From: Bacilli bacterium
Lineage (GTDB): Bacteria > Bacillota > Bacilli > RF39 > UBA660
Assembly: GCA_017525015.1 (NCBI GenBank)
Contig: JAFXUK010000015.1
Coordinates: forward strand, 1 to 64,000
Reading direction: 5' to 3'
DNA length: 64,000 bases
Made by a program: the position numbers and the translations under genes. This document shows positions 51,401-60,568 of this stretch, piece after piece (the first letter of the stretch is position 1; each line of letters opens with the position of its first letter). The notes beneath the pieces are model-generated. The model had not been told where the DNA came from and did no database searches. It saw only the letters and a program-made list of their open reading frames with translations.

Positions 51401-51644
51401 CAGGTGAAATTGCTACTGCTACACTTGTTAAAAAATCATCCATTGGAAATAAATATACATTGTCTAAATATGTTTTTAATCCATCATAATACATATTAGC
51501 TTCGTATAAAGTATTAGTTAAAATAACTATATTTTTAGATTCCTTTTTAAACATTTCTAACACGAAAAAAATGTTTAACTCTTTTGTTAAACCCGTAACA
51601 GTTAAACCATTTTCATATTTAAAAAACTCACTAAAAATATCCAT
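48414..51644 (-). CDS. mfd: transcription-repair coupling factor
   Basis: 1076 residues, near normal length (about 1150). It removes stalled RNA polymerase and recruits UvrA. The order is UvrB-homology region, the RNA-polymerase interacting domain (GDYVVHSAHGIGIY), then the translocase: MDRLLCGDVGFGKTEVAFRA (Walker A), LLIVDEEQRFG (DEEQ box), LTLSATPIPRTL, QIRGRVGRS and the C-terminal TRCF domain. It follows pth with 7 bases between, giving one operon to recR and dnaX. Confidence 0.96.
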   Translation of the reverse strand: MDIFSEFFKYENGLTVTGLTKELNIFFVLEMFKKESKNIVILTNTLYEANMYYDGLKTYLDNVYLFPMDDFLTSVAVAISPDLKIKRLETLESIKNNKKSIIVTNLMGFLRYLPDKSNKLNLEFVLQKDSGLKRDEILDLLDKYGYVRESIVTTTGEYAVRGYIIDVFSPQEEHPIRIEFFGDDIDSIRYFDESTQLSIKEIDSVTIKPYTEIVSDSNSSLCDYLDDPYVVMINRDQIDVSYEKLQNDILEYNESQDSSKKYMYDLEEISYSHVLYLNSVSDSDYGKKLSFKSQEIENFNSNFELLGKYCEKALIEGKTVIICLSRENELRSLEPFLKSYHIVHNNKFINREINILYKKINSGFIFQNYVVIAENDIERVKNAVINYKNSYKVGKKLKDFGQLAIGDYVVHSAHGIGIYNGVITLTKNGLKKDYIQINYQGNDKIYIPVEKISTIFKYAGKEGSVPKLDRLNSTSWIKKKRELRSRIKDISGELIKLYAARSSIKGIPFKSYAEEDVFGSEFIYEETDDQIKAIKDIDNDLSSEVPMDRLLCGDVGFGKTEVAFRAMFKTILNNKQVFYLCPTTILSKQQYENAVERFKNYPIEIALLNRFTSAKETKRILEGLEKGTIDLVFGTHRLLSDDVKFGKLGLLIVDEEQRFGVTHKEKIKEYKNDVNVLTLSATPIPRTLKMALSGLRDLSLIDTPPTNRYPVQTYVIQDNDLIVKDAIYKELSRNGQIFILYNRVAGIESMRDKLHKLVPEARITVAHGQMNKQELENVMESFVNYEYDILLCTTIIETGIDISNANTLIIYDADNFGLSQLYQIRGRVGRSNRIAYAYLMYDKSKMLNEIAMKRLQAIKEFTELGSGYRIAMRDLSIRGAGDLLGSEQAGFVDTVGIELYMQMIDEEMRRMKGEVIEDDDEENVSNKSLVEVETHIDDKYVSDEDIKIEIHKKINEIDSLSKLKEVRKELEDRFGKISKEIEIYMYEEWFEKIASKLKIDTVRQSERELEIELPVEVSQKIHGDTFFMKAYQINPRFRLKYLHNQVIIALTLLNQKEHFLYYVIPLLQEVMNEIEE

Positions 51645-51651
51645 ACAACCA

Positions 51652-52209
51652 CTACTTACTCTTAGTATTATAAATATTCATTGTTCTTTCAATTCCATCC
51701 TTAATAAAACAATTAATAACTTTATTGTATGTTTCAAACATACCTTCAAAAGTTTCCATATCTTTTTTAGAAAACTTTCCTAAAACATAATCTCTAGTAT
51801 CCATACTTTTATCATGAGATAAACCTACTTTTAATCTCGCAAAGTTTTTAGAACCTAATCTATTAATTATAGATTTAATACCATTATGGCCACCATCACT
51901 GCTATCTTTCTTTAATTTAAAAGATCCAAAAGCAATATCCATATCATCTTGAATAACCATAATATCATCTAAATCAATATCATAATAATTAACAAATTCT
52001 ACAACAGCATCTCCAGATAAATTCATAAAAGTTAAAGGTTTAACAAATAAAACCTTTTCGCCGTTTATACGTTCTTCATGATATAAAGCTTTAAACTTTT
52101 CTTTCCAATCATCTGTTTTTAAATAATTATCAACTATCATAAACCCAACATTATGTCTAGTATTCTCGTATTCTTTACCAGGATTACCTAAACCAACTAT
52201 AAGTTTCAT
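51652..52209 (-). CDS. pth: peptidyl-tRNA hydrolase
   Basis: 185 residues. It frees tRNA from prematurely released peptidyl-tRNA. MKLIVGLGNPGKEYENTRHNVG carries the catalytic His; KPLTFMNLSG and the segment DSSDGGHNGIKSI follow. The start overlaps the trmN6 stop (TAATG). The typical place before mfd is kept. Confidence 0.96.
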   Translation of the reverse strand: MKLIVGLGNPGKEYENTRHNVGFMIVDNYLKTDDWKEKFKALYHEERINGEKVLFVKPLTFMNLSGDAVVEFVNYYDIDLDDIMVIQDDMDIAFGSFKLKKDSSDGGHNGIKSIINRLGSKNFARLKVGLSHDKSMDTRDYVLGKFSKKDMETFEGMFETYNKVINCFIKDGIERTMNIYNTKSK

Positions 52210-52928
52210 TATTTCACCCTCTCAAATATTCCTTTATACGATTTCAAATTAAGTATATCAATAGGTGGCATTACTTTTAAACTACCACTATTACCATTCT
52301 TAGTTGCTTTAATTAAAACCATAATAGCTTCCTTATTGAAACCAGCATATATAAATTGTAATTTCTTAACTTTAAAACCATATTTATTTAAGGTATCAAT
52401 TACTTCTTCTAACCTATCACATCTGTGTACCATATATAATGGTGCTTTATTCTTCAAAACATATTTAGCAGACTTAATTAAACTATCTAAGTCCATTGTT
52501 ATTTCATGTCTTGCAATAGCTTTTTCCTTATCTTCATTAATTAAAGAATCAACATCTTTATACTTAAAATAAGGAGGATTACATGTAACTAAATCAGCAC
52601 ATTCGTCCTTTAAATACTTAGATACTTCCTTAAGATTATCATTATAAACAACAATCTGTTGATTTAAATTATTAGTATCTATACTTTTTACTGCTAAATC
52701 ATAAATATTTTTCTGTATTTCAAAGCCATAAATCTTAGCTTTTGTCTTAGTACTTAAAATTAAAGGTACTGGAGCATTACCAGTACAAAAATCAACTATT
52801 GTATCTACGTTAAGATTATCAACAAATTCAGCCAGCAAAATAGAGTCCAAAGAAAATTTGAACTTATCGCTATCTTGATATATTTTCATACCATCATAAT
52901 CAAATAAATCATTTAGAACTATTGACAC
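52209..52928 (-). CDS. trmN6: tRNA1(Val) adenine-37 N6-methyltransferase-like
   Basis: 239 residues. A SAM-dependent methyltransferase with VDFCTGNAPVPLIL (motif I) and LVTCNPPYFKY, the NPPY catalytic motif of N6-adenine enzymes. It corresponds to the Bacillus gene yabB. It begins at a GTG (52928) and overlaps ricT by 20 bases. The companion genes yazA and rsmI, which follow in Bacillus, are absent. Confidence 0.87.
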   Translation of the reverse strand: MSIVLNDLFDYDGMKIYQDSDKFKFSLDSILLAEFVDNLNVDTIVDFCTGNAPVPLILSTKTKAKIYGFEIQKNIYDLAVKSIDTNNLNQQIVVYNDNLKEVSKYLKDECADLVTCNPPYFKYKDVDSLINEDKEKAIARHEITMDLDSLIKSAKYVLKNKAPLYMVHRCDRLEEVIDTLNKYGFKVKKLQFIYAGFNKEAIMVLIKATKNGNSGSLKVMPPIDILNLKSYKGIFERVK

Positions 52929-53706
52929 TACCTAACTCAATCTCCCTTATTACACCATCTATATCTACTTTATATTTTCTTTTTAAAATATCAACACTTA
53001 CTACTTTACCAGATCCATATTCACATTTAACTGTTTGACCAACACCTGGTAATCCTTGTTGACATCTAGCATATTCTTCATCTTCATATGTTAAACAACA
53101 TAATAATCTTCCACATAAACCATTAATTTTAGAAGGATTAAGAGCAATACCTTGATTTTTAGCCATATTCATCGTAACTGAATCAATATGATTTAAGAAA
53201 GATGAACAACATAAAGGTCTACCACATTGACCAATACCAGAAATAGTTCTAGCTTTATCTCTAGCACCTATTTGTCTTAATTCAATTCTAGTCTTATATA
53301 AAGAAGCTAATCTTTTAGCTAATTCTCTAAAATCTACTCTTTCATCAGCAATAAAATTAAATAATAGTTGTTTTCTATCTAAAGTATAATTAGCATCTAA
53401 GATATTCATATCCATTTCTAATTCTTTTACTAAATTTCTAGCCTTAGTTAGACATTTAGTAGCATCCCCAAGATTCTTCATGTAATTATCATAATCTTCA
53501 TCAGTAGCTATTCTAATTACTTCTTTCATTGTATCTACATCTATTTTAACTTTTTCAGGTTCTGCCTTATACATAACCTTACCTAGTTGAATACCTTTTT
53601 CTGTATCAACAACTACTTTAGTATCTTTCTCTATCTCTAATTTCTTACCATTAAAATAATATATTTTTCCTTCATTACCAAGAATTATTCCATATATATT
53701 ATTCAT
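52909..53706 (-). CDS. ricT: PSP1-domain protein RicT (YaaT)
   Basis: 265 residues. The PSP1 domain includes IYYFNGKKLEIEKDTKVVVDTE and the Cys-rich segment IGQCGRPLCCSSFL and NGLCGRLLCCLTYE, the hallmark of RicT, which with RicA/RicF holds iron-sulfur clusters and controls RNase Y. It overlaps holB by 8 bases and trmN6 by 20, so translation is coupled throughout. Confidence 0.92.
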   Translation of the reverse strand: MNNIYGIILGNEGKIYYFNGKKLEIEKDTKVVVDTEKGIQLGKVMYKAEPEKVKIDVDTMKEVIRIATDEDYDNYMKNLGDATKCLTKARNLVKELEMDMNILDANYTLDRKQLLFNFIADERVDFRELAKRLASLYKTRIELRQIGARDKARTISGIGQCGRPLCCSSFLNHIDSVTMNMAKNQGIALNPSKINGLCGRLLCCLTYEDEEYARCQQGLPGVGQTVKCEYGSGKVVSVDILKRKYKVDIDGVIREIELGSVNSSK

Positions 53707-54532
53707 ATAAATCCCTCATTTCAATTACGAATTTATCTAATATCAAATCAATATTACCATTACTCTTAATATATTTTAAAATTTCTTCTATTTTTAAAAT
53801 AATTTTAACCAAATTAGCATTACTTAAATCTTTAACCATATCAATTTTATCAATTCGATCTGTTTCCTTACAATCTCTAATATAATAAAGCATTGTCTTA
53901 AAAAATATTTCCCAATCTTTTCTATCTTTATAATAACCACTCATATTAGTCTTATTATATAAAAGATCATTCTTATTTTTATAAATAGAATTTAAATATA
54001 TTTTAACATCATTCAATACTTCATCTGATAAAAAAGAATCCAAAGAAACCTCATAATTACAACTAATTATTTGACATCTACTTCTAATAGTAGAAATAAC
54101 ATTTTCCTTATTATTAGTTATAAAGAAACCTATTATGTTATCCTCTGGTTCTTCTAAAAACTTAAGCAAAGTATTAGCAGATGATTGATTAAATCTATCA
54201 GCTTCTCTTATAACATAAATATTAAACTTAGTAAAGACAGGCTTTGTACTAAATTTTTCCATCATATCTAATATTTGATCCTTTTTAATATTTAAACCAT
54301 CAGGTTCAATAATTATTAAACTAGGTAAATTATTAGTATCTATTAAATTACAAATGTTACATTCTTCATCACATTTATCCTTATATTCAAAAGGACAAGA
54401 AAGATTCTTAATCAAAGATAATATTTCATTAAAACATCTATCACTATCGTTTGTTTCAAGCAAAAAAGCATGAGCTAGCTTTCCCTCATGGTATCTATCA
54501 AGTATATTTTGTAACTTAGATGACTCAATCAA
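53699..54532 (-). CDS. holB: DNA polymerase III delta' subunit
   Basis: 277 residues, a clamp-loader subunit. GKLAHAFLLETND begins the AAA+ fold without a functional P-loop, as usual in delta'; a zinc-type Cys group (CDEECNIC) and NTLLKFLEEPEDN with the SRC motif (STIRSRCQII) follow. The start is TTG at 54532 after GAGGTGATATT. tmk, which often precedes holB, is missing. It lies between recR and ricT. Confidence 0.88.
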   Translation of the reverse strand: MIESSKLQNILDRYHEGKLAHAFLLETNDSDRCFNEILSLIKNLSCPFEYKDKCDEECNICNLIDTNNLPSLIIIEPDGLNIKKDQILDMMEKFSTKPVFTKFNIYVIREADRFNQSSANTLLKFLEEPEDNIIGFFITNNKENVISTIRSRCQIISCNYEVSLDSFLSDEVLNDVKIYLNSIYKNKNDLLYNKTNMSGYYKDRKDWEIFFKTMLYYIRDCKETDRIDKIDMVKDLSNANLVKIILKIEEILKYIKSNGNIDLILDKFVIEMRDLYE

Positions 54533-54549
54533 AATATCACCTCAATTAA

Positions 54550-55146
54550 CTATGATATTTTCTTTCTATCACTTAATGCTCTATCTAATGTTATTTCATC
54601 TAAATAATCTATTTCAGCACCCATTGGAATACCATAAGATAATCTAGATATTTCAACATTCTTACCTTCAAATATTTTCTTAATATAAAGAGTTGTAGTT
54701 TCTCCTTCAATAGTTGATTTTAAAGCAATAATCAACTCAGGATTTTCTAATTTTTCTACTCTAGAAACTAAACTAGCAATATTAATATCTTCAGGATTAA
54801 CATCATCTACCGGAGAAATAAGACCATTTAAAACATGATAAGTTCCATTATAATTTCCTGCTTTTTCAAAAGCAAAAACACTCTTATAATCCTCTAAAAT
54901 ACATATAACATTCTTATTTCTTCTCTCACTAGAACAAATATCACAAACATCTTTATCAGTAATATGACCACATACACTACAAGCACGCAATTTACTCTTA
55001 CTATCTACCATAGATTTAGCAAATTCTTCAACATCATGTTGATTAAGTTCGAGTAAAGATAATGCCATTCTTTCAGCACTTTTTTCACCAATACCTGGTA
55101 GTTTTCTAAAATAATTAATTAAATCAGATAAAACAGGAGGATACAT
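54550..55146 (-). CDS. recR: recombination protein RecR
   Basis: 198 residues, normal length. Helix-hairpin-helix KLPGIGEKSAERMA, zinc finger CSVCGHITDKDVCDIC and Toprim segment ICILEDYKSVFAFEKAG. It joins RecF and RecO in loading RecA. It begins right after ybaB (stop and start adjacent), in the conserved dnaX-ybaB-recR order. Confidence 0.96.
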   Translation of the reverse strand: MYPPVLSDLINYFRKLPGIGEKSAERMALSLLELNQHDVEEFAKSMVDSKSKLRACSVCGHITDKDVCDICSSERRNKNVICILEDYKSVFAFEKAGNYNGTYHVLNGLISPVDDVNPEDINIASLVSRVEKLENPELIIALKSTIEGETTTLYIKKIFEGKNVEISRLSYGIPMGAEIDYLDEITLDRALSDRKKIS

Positions 55147-55439
55147 TAGAATAATCCACCTAATTGACTACCATAAGCACCAAGTGCTTTTTCAGTTTCA
55201 GCATCAATTTTCTTCATAGCGTCATTTGTAGCTATAACAACCATATCTTGAATAAATTCCTTATCATCATTTTCAATATCATTTTTGATTGTCATAGAAA
55301 CCATTTTTTTATCACCAGTAAATACAACTGAAACCATTTCAGATTCACCAGTAAATTCTTTTTTATTTATTTCATCTTTCTTTTTTGTAATATCACGTTG
55401 CATTTTTTGAGCTTGTTGCATTAAAGCTTGCATATTCAT
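55146..55439 (-). CDS. ybaB: YbaB/EbfC nucleoid-associated protein
   Basis: 97 residues. Helical ends flank a beta core, with ALMQQAQKMQRDI at the start and FIQDMVVIATNDAMKKI near the end, as in YbaB/EbfC. These dimers bind DNA. GAGGAATTTGTT precedes the ATG. It lies between dnaX and recR. Confidence 0.94.
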   Translation of the reverse strand: MNMQALMQQAQKMQRDITKKKDEINKKEFTGESEMVSVVFTGDKKMVSMTIKNDIENDDKEFIQDMVVIATNDAMKKIDAETEKALGAYGSQLGGLF

Positions 55440-55455
55440 AACAAATTCCTCTTTC

Positions 55456-57111
55456 CTATTCTACTTCAAACTCACCAAAGATATCTTTAGCAAGATCTTC
55501 TATATCATTAGAAGGTTTTTCTTCCTTAACTTCTGGTTCAGGAAGTTCTTCTTCAATATATTTATATTTTATTTTATTCTTCATATTAATTCTATATTTT
55601 TCTACAGAAATATTCCACAAATCAGAATTAATAGCAGCAAAACGATAATTATTATTAGAATATTCATAATAATACTTTTCTAACAAAGCAATATTATCGT
55701 TAATCAAATCATTAGTCGAATCAACTTTACTTTGAATTAAAACATTAGTATCAGAAGCAGCTAAAACAGTAGTATCAGCTAATAAAGAAATTAAACTGCG
55801 ATCTTTAGGCATTAAATAATTCATAAAATCTACCCAAGAATCCATTATTTTAGATTTAAACTCTTTTGATGCATTAACAAAAGTATTATTTATTCTAATA
55901 TCTACAGCTATTTGATTATTATTTCCCAAAGTCTCTTTTTTAGGCTTTCTACCGCGTTTTTTAGGTTCTTCTTTAACCTCTACAGTTACCTCACTTGTAG
56001 CAATAACGGGTTCATTTACTTTAGTTTCCTTAACTTCAAAATTATTTCCCGGGTTATAATTTAGATTATTTCCCACTGGTGTACTATCAGTTTTAATATA
56101 CTTTAGTAAAACAATTTCAATAAGTATATAAGGATCAATGTTAATATTTATATTACATAAACAGTCATTCAAATCAACAATCATATTATAAACATCATCA
56201 TAATAAAAATCATGTTTACTCTTTCCTAATTTAATATCGATAGCAGTTTTTCTTAATAATTCAATGATTTTTTCAACAAAAATCGAATAATTAGTACCAC
56301 TTTCTCTAATATTTCCCAAGATAGAAAGAACTTCTTCAATATTGTTGTTTTCGATGCTTGTTAATAACTTATTAATTTTTTCGATTGAAACACTTCCGAA
56401 GTAATTACTTACCATATCAAGTGTTATTTTCTTATCTTCACTAGATAATTGATCTAACATTCCTAACGCATCACGCATTCCTCCTGCAGATATTAAAGCA
56501 ATTTCTTCTAAAGCATCATCATCTATTTTAATTGATTCTTCCTTGCATACATATTTTAGTCTATCAACTATGCATTGTTTATTAATCGGTTTAAAATCGA
56601 ACCTTTGACATCTAGAAAGAATAGTAATTGGCACATTTTGAATATCTGTTGTTGCTAAAATAAACACTACATGTTCAGGTGGTTCTTCCAAAGTTAATAA
56701 TAAAGCATTAAACGCACTTGTAGTAAGCATATGAACCTCATCTATAATATATACTTTATATTTAGAAGAAGTTGGTACAAGTTTTACGTTGTTGATAAGT
56801 TCTCTTATTTCATCTACTCCATTATTAGAAGCAGCATCTATTTCGATAATATCTGGATTATTTTTAAACACCAAGCATGAATCACATTCATTACATGGAT
56901 TTCCATCTACTGGGTGTTCACAATTTAATGCTTTAGCAAAGATCTTAGCGCAGCTAGTTTTACCAGTTCCTCTTGGCCCAGTAAATATATAAGCATGAGC
57001 ATTTTTTCCCGTAACTATAGCATTTTTAAGCATTTCAACTGTATAGTCTTGACCAACAACATTATCAAAATTATCTGGTCTATATTTTCTATATAAAACT
57101 TTATAAGCCAT
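55456..57111 (-). CDS. dnaX: DNA polymerase III subunits gamma/tau
   Basis: 551 residues. VLYRKYRPDNFDNVVGQ, Walker A FTGPRGTGKTSCAKI, the zinc Cys group (CEH...CNECDSC), VYIIDEVHML and the SRC finger (LSRCQRFDF) define the AAA+ clamp-loader motor. The C-terminal part is tau-like, with a basic stretch KKRGRKPKKE. I see no slippery A-run that would give a short gamma form. AGGAGGGTTTAGT precedes the ATG. Confidence 0.96.
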   Translation of the reverse strand: MAYKVLYRKYRPDNFDNVVGQDYTVEMLKNAIVTGKNAHAYIFTGPRGTGKTSCAKIFAKALNCEHPVDGNPCNECDSCLVFKNNPDIIEIDAASNNGVDEIRELINNVKLVPTSSKYKVYIIDEVHMLTTSAFNALLLTLEEPPEHVVFILATTDIQNVPITILSRCQRFDFKPINKQCIVDRLKYVCKEESIKIDDDALEEIALISAGGMRDALGMLDQLSSEDKKITLDMVSNYFGSVSIEKINKLLTSIENNNIEEVLSILGNIRESGTNYSIFVEKIIELLRKTAIDIKLGKSKHDFYYDDVYNMIVDLNDCLCNININIDPYILIEIVLLKYIKTDSTPVGNNLNYNPGNNFEVKETKVNEPVIATSEVTVEVKEEPKKRGRKPKKETLGNNNQIAVDIRINNTFVNASKEFKSKIMDSWVDFMNYLMPKDRSLISLLADTTVLAASDTNVLIQSKVDSTNDLINDNIALLEKYYYEYSNNNYRFAAINSDLWNISVEKYRINMKNKIKYKYIEEELPEPEVKEEKPSNDIEDLAKDIFGEFEVE

Positions 57112-57146
57112 ACTAAACCCTCCTGTGGATTATTATACCACAAAAA

Positions 57147-57164
57147 AAGAGGTTTTTACCTCTT
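57147..57164 (-). terminator. terminator of tadA
   Basis: AAGAGGT, loop of four, ACCTCTT with seven T, then the TGGTATAAT promoter of dnaX on the minus strand. Confidence 0.75.
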
Positions 57165-57587
57165 ATTATCAAAAAAATCTGTTAATAATTTTCTGAATTT
57201 TTCTTCACTAATTTTATCTATATCTAATTTCTTTTTATTTATTTCAAAATCATTAGTACACTCATATGAATCAGACTCTAAAATATAATATATTTCATCT
57301 AATCTAGACTTTTTTATTATCATTGAGCACATATCACAAGGTTCTAAAGTAACAATCATCTTATATCCATCTAAACGCCAATCTTTTATTTCTTTTTCCG
57401 CTTTTTGAATACATAATATTTCAGCATGTCCTAAAATATCGTAACTTTTTTGTCTTTTATTTCTTTCATAAGCTATTATTTCATTATTATTATTTAAGAT
57501 TACTGCACTTATAGGTATTTCTCCTTCTTCAAAAGCTTCTTTAGCTAAATTATATAATTTATCTATTATATTTTGATCTATTTTCAT
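57156..57587 (-). CDS. tadA: tRNA-specific adenosine deaminase
   Basis: About 143 residues. It converts A34 of tRNA-Arg to inosine. GHAEI (zinc His and catalytic Glu) and TLEPCDMCSMII (PCxxC) form the deaminase site. The ATG at 57587 is used; the open frame runs 10 codons further up toward the SRP RNA terminator. It lies between dnaX and the SRP RNA gene as in Bacillus. Confidence 0.92.
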   Translation of the reverse strand: MKIDQNIIDKLYNLAKEAFEEGEIPISAVILNNNNEIIAYERNKRQKSYDILGHAEILCIQKAEKEIKDWRLDGYKMIVTLEPCDMCSMIIKKSRLDEIYYILESDSYECTNDFEINKKKLDIDKISEEKFRKLLTDFFDNKR

Positions 57588-57609
57588 ATAATCACTTCCA
57601 ATAAAAAAT

Positions 57610-57682
57610 GTGCACACGAATAGAGATTGATGTGGCTGCTACCTTCCGATCCTGACCAGGTTACAATATGTTCGTTGCACGT
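57610..57682 (-). ncRNA. ffs: signal recognition particle RNA, short form
   Basis: The minus strand holds CTGGTCAGGATCGGAAGGTA and then GCAGCCA, the SRP54-binding hairpin with its GGAA tetraloop. Complementary ends GTGCA-ACGAA and TTCGT-GTGCAC close the rod, giving about 73 nt, and a T-tract follows at 57602-57608. The Alu domain of the larger Bacillus RNA is absent. Confidence 0.93.
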
Positions 57683-57686
57683 TAAT

Positions 57687-57715
57687 ATATTATCAAACCA
57701 GCTTGTATAAATCAA
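57687..57715 (-). promoter_or_regulatory. promoter of the SRP RNA
   Basis: TTGATT (57715-57710), 17-base spacer, TAATAT (57692-57687), placing the start at about 57681, the 5' base of the RNA. Confidence 0.7.
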
Positions 57716-57726
57716 CCTTTTATTGA

Positions 57727-57742
57727 TGTTCCACGTGGAACA
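57727..57742. other. parS site 1
   Basis: TGTTCCACGTGGAACA, a perfect 16-bp palindrome of parS type, the ParB/Spo0J nucleation site. Confidence 0.85.
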
Positions 57743-57763
57743 TTGTATTTTTTTTATTTCATA

Positions 57764-57779
57764 TGTTTCACGTGGAAAA
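57764..57779. other. parS site 2 (imperfect)
   Basis: TGTTTCACGTGGAAAA; differs from site 3 only in the second-last base (C to A). Confidence 0.75.
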
Positions 57780-57799
57780 TTGTATTTTTTTATTTCATA

Positions 57800-57815
57800 T
57801 GTTTCACGTGGAACA
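57800..57815. other. parS site 3
   Basis: TGTTTCACGTGGAACA, matching the parS consensus at all but one position. The stretch from here to 57910 is AT-rich and without a gene; it holds one TGTTGATAA (57867-57875), a weak DnaA-box-like word. Confidence 0.85.
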
Positions 57816-57912
57816 TTGATAAAAATATAAAAAAATTACATATTTAAAATAAGAAACGAGATGATATGTTGATAACTTATTTAAAACTCGATGCCGATTT
57901 TGAAAACATAAA

Positions 57913-57940
57913 AAAACCAATATTATTCAATATTGGTTTT
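57913..57940 (-). terminator. terminator of gyrB-gyrA
   Basis: AAAACCAATATT, loop ATTC, AATATTGGTTTT with T-tract on the minus strand. Confidence 0.85.
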
Positions 57941-57951
57941 AATAATACAAA

Positions 57952-60555
57952 TTAGATTTCATCATCTGAATCTAATGAATCAACTTCATCAGAAACAGTA
58001 TCATTAGATTCTTCTAAATCCATATCTAAATCATCATTAATAACTTCATTATTTCCCAACTCAGAAATTTGTTCGTTGTTGATAACTCCGTTTTCACTAT
58101 CTGTTATATTGACTTCTTCGATAGTTTCTGGATTTGGTTCGTCTTTTTCTTTATCAACTATACTAATAGTAGCAACTTGTTGTTCATCTTTTAACTTAAT
58201 TAAACGAACGCCTTGAGTTACTCTACCTAAAGTATTAATTTGATCTAAAGACATTCTCATAACCATACCTGTATCAGTTACAATAACTAAATCACATTCT
58301 GGTCTAGATATCTTAAATGAAGCAATATCTCCATTCTTTTCAGTAACGTTTAGCGCTTTAACACCTTTGCTACCACGTTTTGTCTCTCTAAATTCACGAA
58401 CATTCGTTTGTTTACCATAACCCTTCTTAGTGATAATCATAATAGCATCATCTTCTGACGCGATTTCAGCTCCAATACAAGTTGAATTATCTAATTCGAT
58501 ACCTTTTACACCAGAAGCAGTTCTACCCATTATACGGACTTCATTTTCATTAAATTTAGCCATTCTTCCACGACTTGATCCAATTAGAACCATATCGTTA
58601 CCAGATGTCTTACGAACAGCTATTAATTCATCATCTTCACGAAGTGTAATACAAATCTTACCACTTTGACGAATATTCTTAAATTCTTCAATTGGAGTAC
58701 GTTTAACAATACCACCTTTAGTAACAAATAATAAATTACTTATTTCATCTACTTTATCTCTATTAATCTTAATAATAGAATTAACCATCTCATCTTTATC
58801 TATTTGAATTAGGTTAACAATAGGTAATCCCTTAGATTGTCTACTAAATTCAGGTATTTCATAACCTCTTAATCTATAAACTTTACCTTTATTAGTAAAG
58901 AATAATACATCATCATGAGTTTCAATATTAATCATATGTTCTACAAAATCTTCATCATTTGTAGTCATACCTTTAATACCTACTCCACCTCTATTTTGTA
59001 CTTTAAATGTATCAGAAGTTGTTCTCTTGATATAACCTTTATTTGTTAATGCAATCATAACATCTTCATTAGGTATTAATGATTCATCTTCAATATAATC
59101 TATAGCAGTCATATCTATATGAGTACGACGTTCATCTCCGAATCTTTCTTTGATTTCAAGCATTTCAGTCTTAATTATATTTAGAACTTTCTCTTCACTA
59201 GCAAGAATACTTCTTAATTCTTCGATTTCCTTCATTAAATCTGCTAATTCTTGTTCAATCTTTTCTCTTTCTAAGCCAGTTAATCTTCTTAATCTCATTT
59301 CTAGTATAGCTTGTGCTTGTACTTCAGTAAGACCAAAACGATTCATTAAGCCTTCTTGAGCTTCAATATCAGTTTTAGCAGCTCTAATTAAAGCAACTAC
59401 TTCATCAATATTATCTAAAGCTATCTTTAATCCCTCTAAAATATGAGCTCTTTTTTCTGCTTTATCTAAATTGAATCTAGTTCTTCTAATTATTATTTCT
59501 TTTTGATAATCAATATATTTAATTAAAATGTCTTTTAATCCTAAAGTTCTAGGAACTCCTTGATCTAACATTAAGAAAATAATACCGTAATTAGTTTGAA
59601 AATCTGTATGTTTATATAATTGATTTAAAATAACTTGTGGATTAGCATCTTTCTTTAAAGTAATAGTAATTTTAACACCATTTTTTAAATCCGTATGATA
59701 ATCAGTAATTCCATCAATAATCTTATTGTGGACAAGCTCAGCAACTTTGTTTTTTAAATCTAATGTATTAACACCATATGGAACTTCATCAACTACAATA
59801 TAATGTCTACCATTTTTCTCTTCAATAGTAGCTTTACTTCTAATAGTTATAGATCCACGGCCTGTTTCATAAGCCTTTTTAATTCCTGAATTACCTAAAA
59901 TAATAGCTCCAGTTGGAAAATCTGGTCCTTTAACGATTTTCATTAAATCATCAAGTTCTATTTCAGGATTATCTATTACTGCAACACAACCATCAATTAC
60001 TTCACCTAAATTATGTGGAGGAATATTAGTTGCCATACCAACTGCAATACCCATTGTTCCATTTACTAAGATATTAGGGAATCTAGATGGTAAAATAGCA
60101 GGTTCCTTTTCACTATCATCAAAGTTAGGAATCATATCTACAGTATCTTTGTTTATATCTCTAAGTAATTCTAATGAAATCTTAGATAAACGAGATTCTG
60201 TATAACGCATAGCTGCAGCTCCATAACCTTCGATATTACCGAAGTTACCATGACCATCAACTAACATATAACGATAGCTGAAATCTTGAGCCATACGTAC
60301 CATTGCTTCGTAAATAGAAGAATCACCATGTGGGTGATATTTTCCCATTACGTCTCCAACTATTCTAGCACTCTTTTTATGAGGTTTATCAGGAGTATAT
60401 CCTGATTCATACATAGAATATAAAATACGTCTATGAACAGGTTTTAAACCATCTCTTAAATCTGGTAAAGCACGAGCAACTATAACACTCATAGAATAAT
60501 CTAAGAATGATTCTCTTACTTCTTTAACAATATTATTTTGTTCTAATCTATCCAT
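57952..60555 (-). CDS. gyrA: DNA gyrase subunit A
   Basis: About 867 residues. The catalytic segment [15 protein letters not shown] and [10 protein letters not shown] (active Tyr) and the quinolone region [18 protein letters not shown] are present, with Ser and Glu at the positions altered in resistant strains, so no resistance change is seen. [10 protein letters not shown] is the GyrA box, separating it from ParC. A very acidic 70-residue tail ends the protein. The second ATG (60555) is better placed from AGGAGG than the first (60561). It follows gyrB in one operon. Confidence 0.97.
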   Translation of the reverse strand: MDRLEQNNIVKEVRESFLDYSMSVIVARALPDLRDGLKPVHRRILYSMYESGYTPDKPHKKSARIVGDVMGKYHPHGDSSIYEAMVRMAQDFSYRYMLVDGHGNFGNIEGYGAAAMRYTESRLSKISLELLRDINKDTVDMIPNFDDSEKEPAILPSRFPNILVNGTMGIAVGMATNIPPHNLGEVIDGCVAVIDNPEIELDDLMKIVKGPDFPTGAIILGNSGIKKAYETGRGSITIRSKATIEEKNGRHYIVVDEVPYGVNTLDLKNKVAELVHNKIIDGITDYHTDLKNGVKITITLKKDANPQVILNQLYKHTDFQTNYGIIFLMLDQGVPRTLGLKDILIKYIDYQKEIIIRRTRFNLDKAEKRAHILEGLKIALDNIDEVVALIRAAKTDIEAQEGLMNRFGLTEVQAQAILEMRLRRLTGLEREKIEQELADLMKEIEELRSILASEEKVLNIIKTEMLEIKERFGDERRTHIDMTAIDYIEDESLIPNEDVMIALTNKGYIKRTTSDTFKVQNRGGVGIKGMTTNDEDFVEHMINIETHDDVLFFTNKGKVYRLRGYEIPEFSRQSKGLPIVNLIQIDKDEMVNSIIKINRDKVDEISNLLFVTKGGIVKRTPIEEFKNIRQSGKICITLREDDELIAVRKTSGNDMVLIGSSRGRMAKFNENEVRIMGRTASGVKGIELDNSTCIGAEIASEDDAIMIITKKGYGKQTNVREFRETKRGSKGVKALNVTEKNGDIASFKISRPECDLVIVTDTGMVMRMSLDQINTLGRVTQGVRLIKLKDEQQVATISIVDKEKDEPNPETIEEVNITDSENGVINNEQISELGNNEVINDDLDMDLEESNDTVSDEVDSLDSDDEI

Positions 60556-60568
60556 AACCATTCACCTC

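Larger units (their letters stand above)
57743..57815. repeat. tandem repeat carrying parS sites 2 and 3
   Basis: Two nearly identical units of 36-37 bp (T-tract, ATTTCATATG, then the parS core), suggesting local duplication of a parS block. Confidence 0.8.

Noticed and set aside
55456..57111. Programmed frameshift in dnaX
   Set aside because: I see no A-AAA-AAG slippery run with a following hairpin in the region where gamma forms end.
57743..57815. CRISPR-like repeat
   Set aside because: Only two units, directly adjacent without spacers, and each holds a parS core.
57867..57875. TGTTGATAA as a DnaA box and this gap as oriC
   Set aside because: One imperfect box only (another lies inside gyrA at about 58077). 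No box cluster and no dnaA next to it; the origin is more likely beyond the right edge.
58430..59359. Open frames on the plus strand opposite gyrA
   Set aside because: They lie wholly within gyrA, have no ribosome-binding site and encode low-complexity Ser/Ile-rich peptides; antisense shadows.
60299..60420. Quinolone-resistance change in gyrA
   Set aside because: Ser and Glu are present at the usual resistance positions, so the region looks like a sensitive type.
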